A DNA stretch of 64,000 nt from Stercorarius parasiticus (GCA_013396915.1 VWZL01000041.1:62001-126000), one strand, 5' to 3'. Positions 1 through 11,617 are shown, counted from the first letter of the stretch. Made by a program: numbers and translations. Notes: generated from the sequence alone by a model not told the origin.

Positions 1-1937
1 TGCACCAGGGAAGTGTATTAGCTGAATGTGTTTGTTAGATCAACGGATGGTATGGCCAGCACTGCAAGAACTTGATCTTCAGGCTACAGGTCAATGTTAA
101 AGTGCTAACCTCAGAAGGACTGGGCAGTGTCTCAGAATTTTCCCTGTAACCCATACTGTAAGCTTTCGTAGAAGACATGGTATTCCAAATAGAAAGTTTG
201 CCCCTAATTTCAGCTATGATCTGTGTCCCATAACAGTGAGGGACACTATAAAAAATGTATGCATTAGTAGACCTCACCAGACTGCCTTCTTTCTAAGCGC
301 TGTGTCAGAGTATGGGACATTCGGCTGCACAGATGAAGTGGAAAAGGACTATTCCAAATTAAGCCTGACAGTAGCTGGGAGACAGATCTGCTGGTGCTTG
401 CAGAATGAAAAGTCTAGGAAAGTATGCTGATCATGAGAAAGAGAGAGGGGAAAGGGCTAGTTATTGCAGAAAAACTGAAGTTTGCCATCTTCAAGGAGAA
501 AAGTGAGAGACAAAGAAATTGAATTAATTTTGAACTGGACTACAGAGTCATGTCCATTCCTCAAACTTAGGATGCTGTTCCATGAATGAACAAATTAGCA
601 TTGTCCTAAATTTCAGGTGCGTCAATTAGTGAGTTAATAGCAAAAAACAAGTAGAAAGAGAACTTGCAATGAGTGCAGATCAGGGACTGGGCAATAGCCA
701 AGAAACTTATTAAGAAGAGTAGATTTCCTAGCTGCACCTTGAGCACTGAGGAGGAAGATCATTTGAGAGTTTGTGTAAAGAGTTTGCTTTGCAAACTGAT
801 TTCATCTTGTCATGAAGAAAATAACTTCCATCTGTCACATACTTATCCTGTTTAAGGAAGACTAGGAGTAAATGAGAGAGGTCCAACAAAAAACCCCAGA
901 GAGAAATAACTTCCTAGGCTAACAATAAAGAGGAAAGTTTGACAAAATAAACTGAAACTGAAGGGACATAACTGTGTCTGAGGAGCTAAGGAAAGCTCAG
1001 ACTCATTCCTTCCCACTTCGGAGCAGCAGGGAGAGAGCAAATACTCAATGCGATTGACGAGGAGTCTTCCAAGTGGAGTGTGAGAGTGTAGAATAAATTT
1101 GGTACAAGGTATGGAAGGGAGAGTGAGGAAGAGGTTACTTATATGGCTGGCCCCAGAAGGAGAAATACAGAAGGGTTATTATTACTCTTTGTCAAGATGA
1201 AGGTGTAGGGAGAGAAGTTTGCCAAGTCAATTAAAACCTTTGATAACTCATGTTATACACACCTGCTGCTTTCTAGAGCCTCAGACAATGAGAGAGAGCA
1301 TTTCATCCTTATTTTCCATTTAGGTAATAGTCCGTGTGCTTGGCTTCTTTTAAGGAGCATAACATTGTACTGTGCGTTAGGCTTTATCACAAGGACAATG
1401 CACTCTGCTTGAGTTTCATTTTGGACTGCTTAGCTCAGACACAAGTCATAGACAAAAATGTATACTGGTGTGTCAGCAGAAATTAAAATAAGAATAGTGT
1501 ATCTGGTATCTATTGTGGTTTGAATTAAGAGTTTGGGTTGAAGTCAACCATTGTTTCAGCGTAATTCAGCATAGGTCAATTATACTGGCCTAGGCTGTAT
1601 CAGCATACATGTGAGTAGAGTTTTGCTCCTTGAATCTTCTTGAAGCATCTGCACAGAAAGGTATTTTTTGCTACTCTCTATCAAGTGAAGATATCTGATA
1701 TCTATGTCTGATACAACAAGACTTTTGTATTTGTGCGAATGTCATTCCTAGCAATTATCATGAACAAGTGGAAAGGAACTTGCAGTAAATGAAGCCAACA
1801 GGGGAGAATTCCAAGCAATGTGTATTTCTAATCTGCAAAATGCTATTGAAATGAATGCTTATAACCTTTGTATTCTACTGTCAGATTTGCTTTACTAGCT
1901 TAATTTTTATTCATTTAACATATCCTTTTCATTTCAG
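1..1937 (+). other. ITGA8: ITGA8 intron (3' part)
   Basis: This is the stretch upstream of the transmembrane exon, read as the 3' part of the preceding ITGA8 intron. It ends in a pyrimidine-rich tract and ATTTCAG at 1931-1937, a good acceptor. It is AT-rich. Its open frames are short (64 codons or fewer on +, 88 or fewer on -) and none resembles integrin alpha ectodomain sequence, so I place no further exon here. A short upstream exon with a weak match could have been missed. Confidence 0.75.
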
Positions 1938-2060
1938 ATCAGAACATCTGTCATTTGGTCCACTCCAAATGTCTCCTTCGTAATCCCTTTATGGGTTATA
2001 ATACTAGCAATACTTCTTGGACTACTGGTACTGGCTATGTTGACCCTAGCTTTATGGAAG
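1938..2060 (+). CDS. ITGA8: Integrin alpha-8, transmembrane exon (penultimate coding exon)
   Basis: This is a 123-nt exon in phase 0 at both ends (41 codons), bounded by ATTTCAG before and GTATGT after. It encodes a short extracellular juxtamembrane stalk (IRTSVIWSTPNVSF, with an N-V-S glycosylation sequon at residue 11), then a hydrophobic helix of about 24 residues starting PLWVIILAILL and ending LTLALW, and a final Lys. That is the layout of an integrin alpha transmembrane segment. The wording matches my memory of alpha-8, the RGD-binding subunit that pairs with beta-1 and binds nephronectin, fibronectin and other matrix ligands at the plasma membrane. The next exon continues directly with the alpha-8 tail. 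The rest of the protein of about 1,000 residues must lie left of the window. Confidence 0.95.
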
Positions 2061-3277
2061 GTATGTTGCATTATTACTGTTACTGTTGCCTTAAAAAAAA
2101 CAACTGAAAGATAAGAAACAGGCTGGCATTTTGTGGCCTTTAAAAGTTTGGAGCAAAAGCAACAATACACGTGTCTTTTTTGTTTTGGCATTTCTGACAT
2201 GCTAGTGTCACTGACCTTTATGCAGGGAACTTGTTTTCAAAGTCCTCCTTTATTATCAAAGTCTGGTTATAAATGGGCATACAGAGTTTGGCTCTGTTTC
2301 CCAAGACCTATGATCCTCTTTTTCAGGATGTTTAGGTTCAAAAAGAAGTGACTCCAACTTTGTTTTCTCTGAATACTTCAGGAATTTCCAGTTTTTGTCA
2401 GCATGTAACTACACTCCCAGCTTTGAGAATTAATTTTTAGAAGATTTCCTTTTATATTAGTATGTCGTATCTTCTGTTTTTAATTTTTTCTAGTTCTGTG
2501 TTGGTCATTACACTCCCTTTGCAAGTTTTAAGACAAGTTACTGGAATCTGCTATATTATAGGGAGCCAACATAGCTTTCAGACATCCTTTCAGTTCCCAT
2601 TAAAAAAAATTTTAAAATAATTTCTTAAGTTAGGATATGGCTTATCTGCTTTTAGCTGCCTAAAGGTCATGGGTTCAGGGTCCAGCCTACGCTAACTTTC
2701 CAGATTCGCCTACTCAGTTAACAACAGCAAAAAGATACATCAATAACATGGGAGGATGAGAGAAATTACCTTTTGGTGGTACTCTCCTTTGACCTCTTGT
2801 GGATCCTACATAACTTCAACCTTCTGACAAAAAGGGCAACTTTTACGCAGTTGAAGTTAGGTGAGAGGAATCTCATCTTTAGTGTTGCACATTTCCCAAC
2901 ACATATTCTACCTCTGTTATTATTACTATCTGTCAATCTAAATGTATTTCCTGAATGAGCGTCTTGCTGAACTGAAATAAGCAGTTTTCTCATTAGAGTC
3001 TGTCAGTATCAGCATTCAGACCAACTTTACATCTCCTGCAAAGACAGCTTCCATTTGAATTTTTAAAGCTATACTTTGGAACTCAATGCCTTGCATCTAC
3101 AACTAATTTTTCATAGGGAACGATTTGAATAGAAACAAAAACGCTTCACAGTCTATCAGCCTGCCATCGGTTGTACCTGACCTTTCAGGTTGACTGAGTG
3201 AAGAATCGAACTGCAGCTGAGTCTTCCTGTGGTTGTTTTACCATGATGCCTTTGTTTCTGTTGATTGTTTTCTGCAG
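2061..3277 (+). other. ITGA8: ITGA8 last intron
   Basis: This is a 1,217-bp phase-0 intron between the transmembrane and cytoplasmic-tail exons. The donor is GTATGT at 2061. The acceptor is TTCTGCAG ending at 3277, preceded by a T-rich tract (3250-3275). The sequence is AT-rich and contains no recognised element. The open frames inside it (up to 75 codons) show no family resemblance. Confidence 0.9.
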
Positions 3278-3364
3278 TGTGGCTTCTTTGACAGAGCTAG
3301 ACCTCCTCAAGATGACATGGCTGACAGGGAACAACTGACAAATAACAAGACTACTGATGCATAG
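3278..3364 (+). CDS. ITGA8: Integrin alpha-8, cytoplasmic-tail exon with stop codon
   Basis: This is the terminal coding exon: 28 codons plus TAG at 3362-3364. It begins CGFFDRARPPQ, so with the Lys ending the previous exon it gives K-C-G-F-F-D-R. This is the alpha-8 version of the membrane-proximal integrin alpha motif GFFKR, with Asp in place of Lys. In the family this motif forms the inner-membrane clasp with the beta-subunit tail and helps set the activation state. The rest of the tail reads ADREQLTNNKTTDA, close to the mammalian alpha-8 tail as I remember it, with a few conservative changes. The frame is intact and nothing suggests a pseudogene. Confidence 0.96.
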   Translation, partial: CGFFDRARPPQDDMADREQLTNNKTTDA

Positions 3365-3896
3365 AGGAAGAAAGTGACAGTTCAAGTCAGAATCCTGCCT
3401 GAGACTAGAAACACAATGAGGATTAAATGAAGGATTCTTTCCGCCAGTCTTCCTGTGTACCTGCAAGTGATATGGTGTCATAATCTGATCTATGCAACGT
3501 TCTGAGAACATGCCACATGATGGCCATTCTTGCCAAAGAAAGCAGCTTTATCACTGCCTTACAAACACACTCACCACTGAACAGAATGTTTATCCCATAT
3601 TACAGTCAGTCTACATTTCAACAGATGCTTTTGAACACATGTGGTATACTGAGATGCTTCCAGAACAAGCCCAAATCTCCCAAGGAGAGAACACCTGCAT
3701 TGCTGTATTGTCTAGAAGATGGACCAGGACAAAACTTCTGAACACTACTGTATCATGCAGAATACCTTTGACACCTCCCTAAGAATAAGAACTTTTATGA
3801 AATTATGGCTCAGGGAGACAAGCAATATATCAGTACTGTGAAAGTACTTCTGAAAAACAAAGGTAGTCTATAAAGAACTTTATAGATGGGGCACAA

Positions 3897-3905
3897 TTAT
3901 TTATT
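3897..3905 (+). promoter_or_regulatory. AU-rich element nonamer in ITGA8 3' UTR
   Basis: TTATTTATT (UUAUUUAUU in RNA) is the classical AU-rich-element core, recognised by mRNA-decay proteins such as TTP and by HuR. It occurs once here, about 530 nt after the stop. A single copy is weak evidence for function. Confidence 0.4.
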
Positions 3906-3998
3906 TTTCCACCTTTTCAGGATAAGTATCTGATATAATCATCAACTTAGATTTTGAGAGAAGAAAGTAAAATATAGAAATCATGTACTTACCTTGCA

Positions 3999-4006
3999 TG
4001 TAAATA
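3999..4006 (+). promoter_or_regulatory. Pumilio-type element 1 in ITGA8 3' UTR
   Basis: TGTAAATA matches the PUM1/PUM2 consensus UGUANAUA. It sits about 100 nt after the AU-rich nonamer. A second copy lies near the end of the UTR at 5496. Function is inferred from the motif only. Confidence 0.4.
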
Positions 4007-5495
4007 GAAAAGTAAACCCATTGTACACACAGAACACATCTTTCTTAGCTACAAGGTGTTCTGCAAAGCAGAGGATTTACACAACATTTTACAAGATGAG
4101 ACATGATAAATAAGTACATGTTGTATTTCTTTCAACCCAGAGCTGTCACACCCAGATAACCAAATCTATGCACAGTATAGAGCAGGGAATGAGTTACCCT
4201 CTCATCCCATTGCTGATGGCTGACACCTGTACAGCTGACACAGGATTCAGTAATTTGTGAAACACTGATTTAAATTATCACAGCCACGCTAGTGATATTG
4301 AGAAGGCTTGGGGGTTTTGGGCTAGGGTAAATTTTCTTTGCTATTGCTCTGTGACTTTGTTGAAATGGCCTCTTAAAACAGAACAGCTACTGCCATGGTA
4401 TCTTCTGTTTAATTTATGTCATAGACCCTCATGCTTTGTTCACCTAAAGAAATCTTTGCCTTTTTTTTTAATTTTATTTTACAGTCTACAAGTTGGCAGC
4501 ATGTTTAAAGTGTTGATTTCAGCAAAGTTTAGGGCTGAATGTAATTATTTCTTAAGCAAAGTCTTGCAGGGAAGCTGGGCAGGATTTGTATTTATGCAGA
4601 AAAATAAGATGCTAGCCAGCCAAGCATGAACAAAAAGAAGGAAAGATATTTTGAGGTAAAGAGTAAAAATATACATTTAGGATTATTTTTTTTTCTGAAT
4701 CAAGGATTCTGAAGAAGAGAGGCTTCATTCTTTCTCTTCTATCAGCAAATGGTCCTTATCTCAGCAGGGCCCATGAGCTCTGGATCTGTGCAAATTTGTG
4801 CCTGAAAGCTTGAGTCTTCCAGTGCTGCCTGTGAGTGTGAAATTAGCTATTTTGTGTAAAGTTCAGGAGGGATTGTTCATTTTCTGAAACCTACACCACA
4901 CTTCCCTTCTGAGCTCCATTTCTTTCCAATCCATCTCAGCTTCTTAATAGGCAAATGGCCTCATCCATTCTGCCACTGCTTGGCTCCTTCTAGATAACTG
5001 CCCTCCTGCTTCCTAAGACTCCAGGACAGGACTAGCCATGAGACATTGTCACTTCTGTCAGTCTGAGAGAACATTTTACAGTTTTACCATTTCTTGCATG
5101 CAGGCTGACCTGTGAAATCCAAGCAGAAGCTAGGAAACCTGAGAAGGTGTGTTCCATCTTCATACCTAAGGGAAATTTGCAAGACCTTTATGGAGTCCTT
5201 AGCTTATTGGATGCATAGTGCCCATGAGACAATGAGAGGAGGACCCATGCCTCAGAATATGGAGGTGCTTCACCTCTGTTTTTTGAGGATGGGGGGGCCT
5301 GTTTCCCAGTCCCCCAGAAAAGCATTAACAGACCCCTTCTCCTGAATGGGTTTGAGCTGACCCCTTGTAGATTAGAGAGATCAACTGATAAACACCACCA
5401 CAAAGGCAGCCTGTCCCATATTTGCACACCTCTGCATCCTGTGCATTCCAGGCAAAATCGTCCTCCCATGAAAAAGACAGCGAGCTTCTAGCTTT

Positions 5496-5503
5496 TGTAA
5501 ATA
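5496..5503 (+). promoter_or_regulatory. Pumilio-type element 2 in ITGA8 3' UTR
   Basis: This is a second exact TGTAAATA, 216 nt before the poly(A) signal. It could act as a Pumilio site. Its UGUA core could also recruit cleavage factor I, although it is further upstream than usual for that. Confidence 0.35.
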
Positions 5504-5718
5504 TTGAATTGTTGTGCGCAGCAGCTTGTGAAATAAGATCAGCTAGCTCATTACAGTCACATCATCTGCACAACTCTGATGAAATAGCACCGTAAGGAGA
5601 TACTGACCATAGGACTTTTGTATGTGCAATACTTTATATTACTTATATACCTGAAGCATGTTTACACTGGCATTTGTGGTTGTTTTTTAAACTTTTGAAT
5701 ATACTGATTAATGATTAC

Positions 5719-5724
5719 AATAAA
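5719..5724 (+). terminator. ITGA8: ITGA8 poly(A) signal
   Basis: This is a canonical AATAAA, 2,354 nt after the stop codon. About 50 nt further on there is a GU-rich stretch (5775-5795, TATTTGTTGCAATGTGTTTT), the kind of downstream element that binds CstF. The signal and downstream element together make this the best candidate for the main 3' end of the gene. An A-rich run separates them. Confidence 0.7.
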
Positions 5725-5810
5725 GAAAAAAATAATAGAAAAAAAAAGTGAAAACAAACACGGCTCTATTCAGTATTTGTTGCAATGTGTTTTCAATCCT
5801 GCGTTGTTCT

Positions 5811-5866
5811 GAGGATGGGACTAGGTGACCTAATAAGTTCTTTGCAGTTCTAACATCTATGGTTCA
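5811..5866 (+). mobile_element. Old CR1-type LINE 3' tail fragment
   Basis: The text GAGGATGGGACTAGGTGACC, followed by an AAGTTC...TTGCAGTTCTAACATCTATGG string, follows the end of CR1/L3-type elements (gactagatgacct...aggtcccttccaaccctaa...ttctatg). It lies in the + orientation. It is heavily diverged and short, so the subfamily cannot be told. It starts about 90 bp after the ITGA8 poly(A) signal. Confidence 0.6.
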
Positions 5867-8800
5867 CTTTTGAGCAATTACTCTCCATTTTAATGATGGG
5901 CAAAACATGTTCAGATACTAAATTTAAACCAAAAAGAACCTCAGTGACTGCTGGACCTGGCTGGAATCCATTGGCTGCAGCTGTGTAATGTCACTGGAAA
6001 CCAAATTAGAGGCACATGATCTGACAAACAGTTACTTTGAGCAAAACTTTGTTTTATATTTCTACATCCTTGTAGATTAAACTTCCCCCATGGAAATGTC
6101 TGGAGCCGTGTGCTGTCAAGGACTGTAGTCTTGGGTCTCAGCATTTGTGGATAGCTTTGGCTGCAAATTGCAAACAGCTTTGCGAAGGAGATTTCTGTTT
6201 TCAGTGCTTGCCAAGAGTGTTTATCCCCTGGGGACATTGCATCCTGGATGTGGACACTAGCAGGCAGTTGACATAATCTTTCCCCCCAGTATATTAGTAA
6301 TGTGCTGCACGATAACCTCTGCCACATCCCTACATGACTGAACTTTTGTTTCAGTGATGTCAGCCTCGTAGTGAGTTACTAAATGCAGCTTTCTGTGAAA
6401 GTAATTCAGCCTTACACTTCCAAATGTATGCGGTGAGCTGCTAATTGCTGAGAATACAGGAGTAGTCCAGAGAGCAGAAAAAATAGGTTAGTTTATAAAT
6501 TAAAGCCTTTTAAAACTGTTTATTGCTATGACCACCACAGCAGTCTAATAAACAGAGAGACATTCATCTGTTATTTCACATGCTTCTTGCCGAGTTTGAG
6601 AAAGTCTGTCCCGTTATTTCATCCATACAGCAGACTCGTCAAGCGACACTTGATTTTCTGGTTTATTAAAATTTTAGAAATTACATAACAGGGACCAGTA
6701 CATTTGAATAGGTTGTCACTTACGGATTTAATCTTTAAAGGCATTTAGCAAATACAATTTTCACTTAACCACCAGGTTGTTAACAGGAATTGTTTCTTGT
6801 CACTGTTCTGTAACTCATGTACAATTTTTTTTGTCTTCTCCAACTTTTTTGCCCTGACAGCTTTTACAGGTTTCCCACATTAGATATCCCTTGAAAATTA
6901 CACTAATTTTCTCTAACTTTTAGCTGTGATTTTTTTAATCCATTAGCAAGAAGGATCTTCTGGTAGGCATGGCATACATTAACTAAAAAGCCTTTTGGGA
7001 ACTGAGAAAACACCTGGAGATATGCAGGGGAGAGAAAGTCCCAACTGTCCATGCCCTATGCTATTCCACTACATTGTAGCAAACTTTTTTTAATGAAATA
7101 CCATCTGACGCAGTGCCTTTACGAATTGTTTATGAGTGAGTGTTTTATTTATGATTGTTGGCAAAGATCCATATTAAAATGTAGTGTAATGGTAGTGCCT
7201 CTTGACAATAAAAAGTCTTGAATTTAGCTTATGCAGGCGCCATGATTTGACACAGCAGAAATGCTTTTAATATTGAAGGAGTGTTCTTGTTTTGCCTGAT
7301 TGTTGTATTTGAGGGGCACTTAACTATTCAAGATGGTACCATACTGTACACAGTGACTGTTAGAAAAGAAGAATGGAAGTAATTGTTTAACTTGCTTTTC
7401 AGATGGTTTCATTTGTTTTCTTCGTGTTGCATCTACTTAACTGATGTACCACTTTTTATTTGGTTTTGTATTGTTCTTTGTTTCAGTAACAGTTTGTAAA
7501 GCGGACTTGAGCAACTCTTTCCAAAACCGGGCTGCGTCAGGCAGTATTGCTTTCCCAGAAGCAAGCTCAGGATAACAGCAGCAGAGCAGAATTCAGGATG
7601 CTATGTGAAATGGTCAGTGCATTGCAGGGGCTAACTTACTTTTCAGCAGTTTGCCCCAATTCATGTTGAGAGTCATATTTACAAAACATCAACCTTAGAT
7701 TCCCCATTTCTCCTGTCAAGGAGGGTCAGGGTGTGCCCTCTTTTATCATCCCTGTAAAGACCAAATACTAAGCAATCCTCATGGCAAAGCTGGGGAGGTC
7801 ACATTTTAGACCTGTGCAAGAGAAATAAAAGGCAACCAAGTCAAGTGTATGGCAAAAGCACAAACATTTGTCTTCTGATGCTGTCCTGGTCATGAAGGTT
7901 AACATTTTCCCAGAAAAAACAATGTGCTCATTTATCACATTAGACCAGCAGCACCAGAAAAAAAATATCTCTGAAGTTGCAAAAAGCTTCCATCAATCTT
8001 GTACCTTTTGTAGAAATTTTACATTTTGAAGTAATATTGATAGCTCTTGGCTCTTCAAATAGCTTCACCGATGTTTTTGTTGTTAGTTTTTAATATCTTA
8101 AGAGCATTTAGGAAAAGTTAGGTCAACAGAGTAAAAGCTGAAAAAGAAAATACATTTAAACTAACAGTGAGAGCTCACAGGAGACCCAGGCTTAGATCTG
8201 GACTTACCTTTTCCATTATTAGGCACACAAGAGGCATCATGAGATATCTCACGTGTCTGGTGAGACTTCCAAGGGTGCTACGGCTTTGTTATAACAAACA
8301 CTGCCATGCCAACTAATGTGAAAACCAGAAGATTTTTTTTTTAAAGAGCCAGCAATGTATCATCCCCTTCTATATGCCCTGTATACAAGAACAGGCAGAG
8401 CATGGGTAAATGGCACCATTGAAATAGGTGGTGGGGTGAGACATTCACAATTTGACTCAGTACACCACAAAGAACCTTTCCTGTGAAAAAGGACAAAGAC
8501 TGTTTTTTCTCAGTGCCTAAAAGTAGGAAAGATTTGTTTTTCTCAAGGAGAACACGGCACGACAGAAGCCCTGCCCTTCAAGCATAATGAGTGCAAGTAT
8601 AAACGCAAGGTGGCTGGGCGCAAGGGACTTTAATATTAAGCAGTTAAGGAGGATGCAGGATACTACGTTAACTATAAATGACTTAGAGGGGAGGGCTAGG
8701 AGGCTCTAGAGGAGAAATCAAACCTTTAAACACATAGATGTTACCATAAAGTAGAACAGGAATGACAAGAAGGTTGATTAGTAAAATGGATGGATTGGGA

Positions 8801-10428
8801 ATAAGGCTCAGATACAGCAGATGAGGAGAAGTTGTGACCCCAGCAGATAATGATACTAATGATCTACTACAGTGATTTTTTCTTCACAATGACCAACTGA
8901 TTCATTGCTCATGCAAAGTTTGAGGAAGACCATTTCCCTAGTAATTAGATAATGAACGGAAAAAATATCTCTGCAGCTGTGACAGGACCATTGAGTTATC
9001 TGTGAATCCCTCTCATTTGTAAATGAAGGGCTGCATTCACTTCATTGACTGAGAGAAGGAAGGAGGTGGCAAAGACATGAAACTTGAATTTGTTCCAATG
9101 TCTGCTAAAAGCTTCTGGCTTCACTGCTGTTTCAAAGTGACTGTTTCAGTATTTGCTGAGGCTGTACAACATCTTTCACTGGAGTAGTACAGACTGTGCT
9201 ATCCAAAGGCAATAGAAAGACATTTTTTTTCAAGCCAGTAAAAACTAAATCTTTTGTGGAAACTTTGTGTCTATGCCTGGCTTACCCAGGAGACCTCAGT
9301 GGTTTTTAAGTGGGATTTTTTTATTATTATTTTATTTATCAAGTGTTGTTACATACGTTAAGAAGTTCTTTATGTATGTAGAGAGCTTCTGCCCTTATAT
9401 ACATTTATAAGTAGTTGAACTGAAGTAATTCCTTGCTAACAGATGATGGAGGCACAACTAAATCTGCAATGGAATTGAAAAGTTAATTGATGTAGTGGAG
9501 ATGACAGTGATCCTATTTCATTTTTAAGTTTGGCTTTAATGAATGTTTTGTTTGCTATTTTTAAAGTTTACTATGTCATTAGTTCTACATTTAATACATT
9601 ATGGTACTAACGAAGCACTTAGACATTAGTAACAGTGATATTGGTGTTTAATGTAACAATATACTTGCTAACAGATAAATAAGGCAGGGACAAAGAGCAA
9701 GGGGAAGGACCATATATCCTCCCTTGGTTGGGCTGCTCCAACAGCAGCTGCAGCTGACTGGGAATCCTCCATGCTCCGCAACGAGCAGTTACTCTCACAA
9801 GAGGGGAAAATCCTGACACCATAGCAGTTCTCAGTCCTTTGGACGTATCCCCTTTGCCTCGAAGTTTTGTGGAGCATCTTGCTCTGCTCTGTTAGGTGCT
9901 GCTTGTTTAGTGTTATCTGCTTCATTGGCTCCTCCACACTCAAGTAGTTTGGAGCACAGAGATTCAACGCCATCTCCTTTCCATCTGCTTCTTGTTTAAA
10001 AATCTGAGGTTATCTCCTGTCTAATGAACATGTCTGCAACTTTTCAGTAATTCCTATATGATTGATGAGAATATATTCTGCTTGATTTTGGGGGGAAGGA
10101 GTGTTTAGTCTCCACCTCACTTTCCTAATGCCCATATATACACAAAAATTCAGTCCTATGGTATCTATTACACATTATTTCACTAAGCAACCAGCCAAGT
10201 CTTTGTTCTGCAATTTAGTAGAACAAAGTAAGCCTGAACTTGACCCTCCAGCCATTTTAAGCAAACAACATCTGTGTGAAGCCATTAGATTTTCAATACA
10301 TTGACTCACTGCAATGTCTTTAAGAGCAAATCTTCTTGCAAAACATGTTGCGTACTCCTCAGCGTCATCGCTGCAGTTGGTATGCTGTGTCAAGCTTATA
10401 CTGATCTTATGTAGATTATGTTTAGCTG
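5867..10428. other. Intergenic, no gene recognised
   Basis: This is AT-rich sequence downstream of ITGA8. It contains two further AATAAA hexamers (6547-6552 and 7207-7212) that could serve longer ITGA8 transcripts. The longest open frame is 128 codons on the minus strand (5941-6327); it has no recognised motif and no neighbouring splice or promoter context. Nothing else stands out. Confidence 0.6.
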
Positions 10429-11361
10429 GTGTTATTATCTCAAAAATGCTTTTTCTGGAGAGTGGGAATGAAGCGCAGGAAAAATGTGAGCTGTCTTTTT
10501 CAAGCACACTCAGAAAGAGCTGGTGAGCTTTTATCTACCACCCCCTCAGTTAGGCCCTCGAAGGGACCTCCTAAGCAGGTCTGCAGGAGAAGGGGAGGTG
10601 TCAGCAATGGGTATGAGCACCACCGAGGAGGAGCACTGCCAGCAAAGATGCAGATTGGCTCCAGTACATGGCATTGGACCAGACCTGGCATGGAGAGGGG
10701 CTTCCTTGGCTGCCGGAGGACTGAGGGGCTCGGTGCTTGGCCTCTCTGTTTTCTCCCTGCACTCTCTGCCTCGGTCCTTGCTCCCTTGCTCCTTCCCACA
10801 GGCGGGTGGCCTTCCCGCTCTTCGGCCACCTCGCAGCTCCTCCCTGTGCTTCCAGCCATAAATCTCCCCGGCCTCCCCACACCACAGCAGCAACAGCTGC
10901 CCAGCTCTCTCCCCGCAGTCCTGGCTTCACCAGTTGTTTCCCGGCCCTGTGATGTGATGGGGCCCCAGCTGGGCACCACAGGTCTCCCAAAGGCTGGTCT
11001 CAGCCCATGGCTACACCCCGCCTCCTTCCCAGGGAGGCTTGGGCAGAGCCCAGTCCTGTCAGAGAGGGTACAGGAACCCTGTGTTTCTCACAGGGCTGCT
11101 GAGTGCTTACATGAGGAGCAGCTTGCAATGGCCATGTTGTCACAGATACCCAAGCACACAGTGGGGACAGCATCCCCCAAATCACTCATATCCTGCTGTT
11201 TTCACACACACATGCGCCTTCTTGATGGTGAACCATCTCTCTGGTCTTCTCTTGTAACATCTCTTGCCCCATTTTTCTTTCTGGGCTCATCCCCCATGTT
11301 CCAGAACAATGTCCTGGCCCATTCCTTGCAGGCCACCCCTCAAAACAGCCTCTCCCAGTGA
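10429..11361 (+). other. Long open frame in GC-rich patch, coding status doubtful
   Basis: This is the longest open frame in the window: 310 codons if read from the first GTG, about 297 from the first ATG near 10468, ending at a TGA. The predicted product is rich in Pro, Ser, Leu and Gly, contains a short QQQQ run, and matches no family I know. Against it being a gene, several other frames on both strands are also open across 10.5-11.0 kb. That is typical of a GC- and CT-rich patch with few stop codons rather than selection on one frame. The CpG content is ordinary, so it is not a promoter island. I list it as an open frame and not as a gene. Confidence 0.25.
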
Positions 11362-11464
11362 CCTTTCCCTAGCTGAGCTCTGCCTGTTCCTCTTGGCTGC
11401 TAAGGCAGCCCTGATCTCCAAAGCTGCCCATGTAATATGTACCCTGGAGCTTTATTTACGGCTT

Positions 11465-11480
11465 CACCACCACCACCACC
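11465..11480. repeat. (CAC)5 microsatellite
   Basis: Five CAC units plus one extra C, in the GC-rich patch that follows the long open frame. It is short and probably polymorphic at most by a unit or two. Confidence 0.85.
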
Positions 11481-11617
11481 CCAGGCCCTACAGCTTCCTC
11501 TGGGGCGGCTGCTGTTGCCAGCGCCTATCAGGGACATGGGAGGGAAGGGATGGCCTTGTGCTCGGGTGCTGGGACGAACTTGGTCAAACACTGTCTGCTC
11601 GTTGGCTTGGCTACAAA

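Larger units (their letters stand above)
3365..5745 (+). other. ITGA8: ITGA8 3' untranslated region
   Basis: This is the sequence from the stop codon to just past the first well-formed poly(A) signal, about 2.4 kb. It is AT-rich and has no intron signals that I would trust. Within it are an AU-rich nonamer at 3897 and two Pumilio-type octamers at 3999 and 5496. The exact cleavage site is inferred. Because the DNA after the signal is A-rich (5725-5747), cDNA ends here could partly come from internal priming. Longer forms ending at AATAAA 6547-6552 or 7207-7212 are possible. Confidence 0.75.

Noticed and set aside
3185..3511. 108-codon minus-strand frame across the ITGA8 terminal exon
   Set aside because: It is antisense to a well-supported exon and stop codon. 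The frame has no motif and is a shadow.
10500..10990. Minus-strand frames of 115-159 codons opposite the long plus-strand frame
   Set aside because: Several frames on both strands are open at once in a GC-rich patch, which is the signature of stop-poor composition and not of coding sequence.
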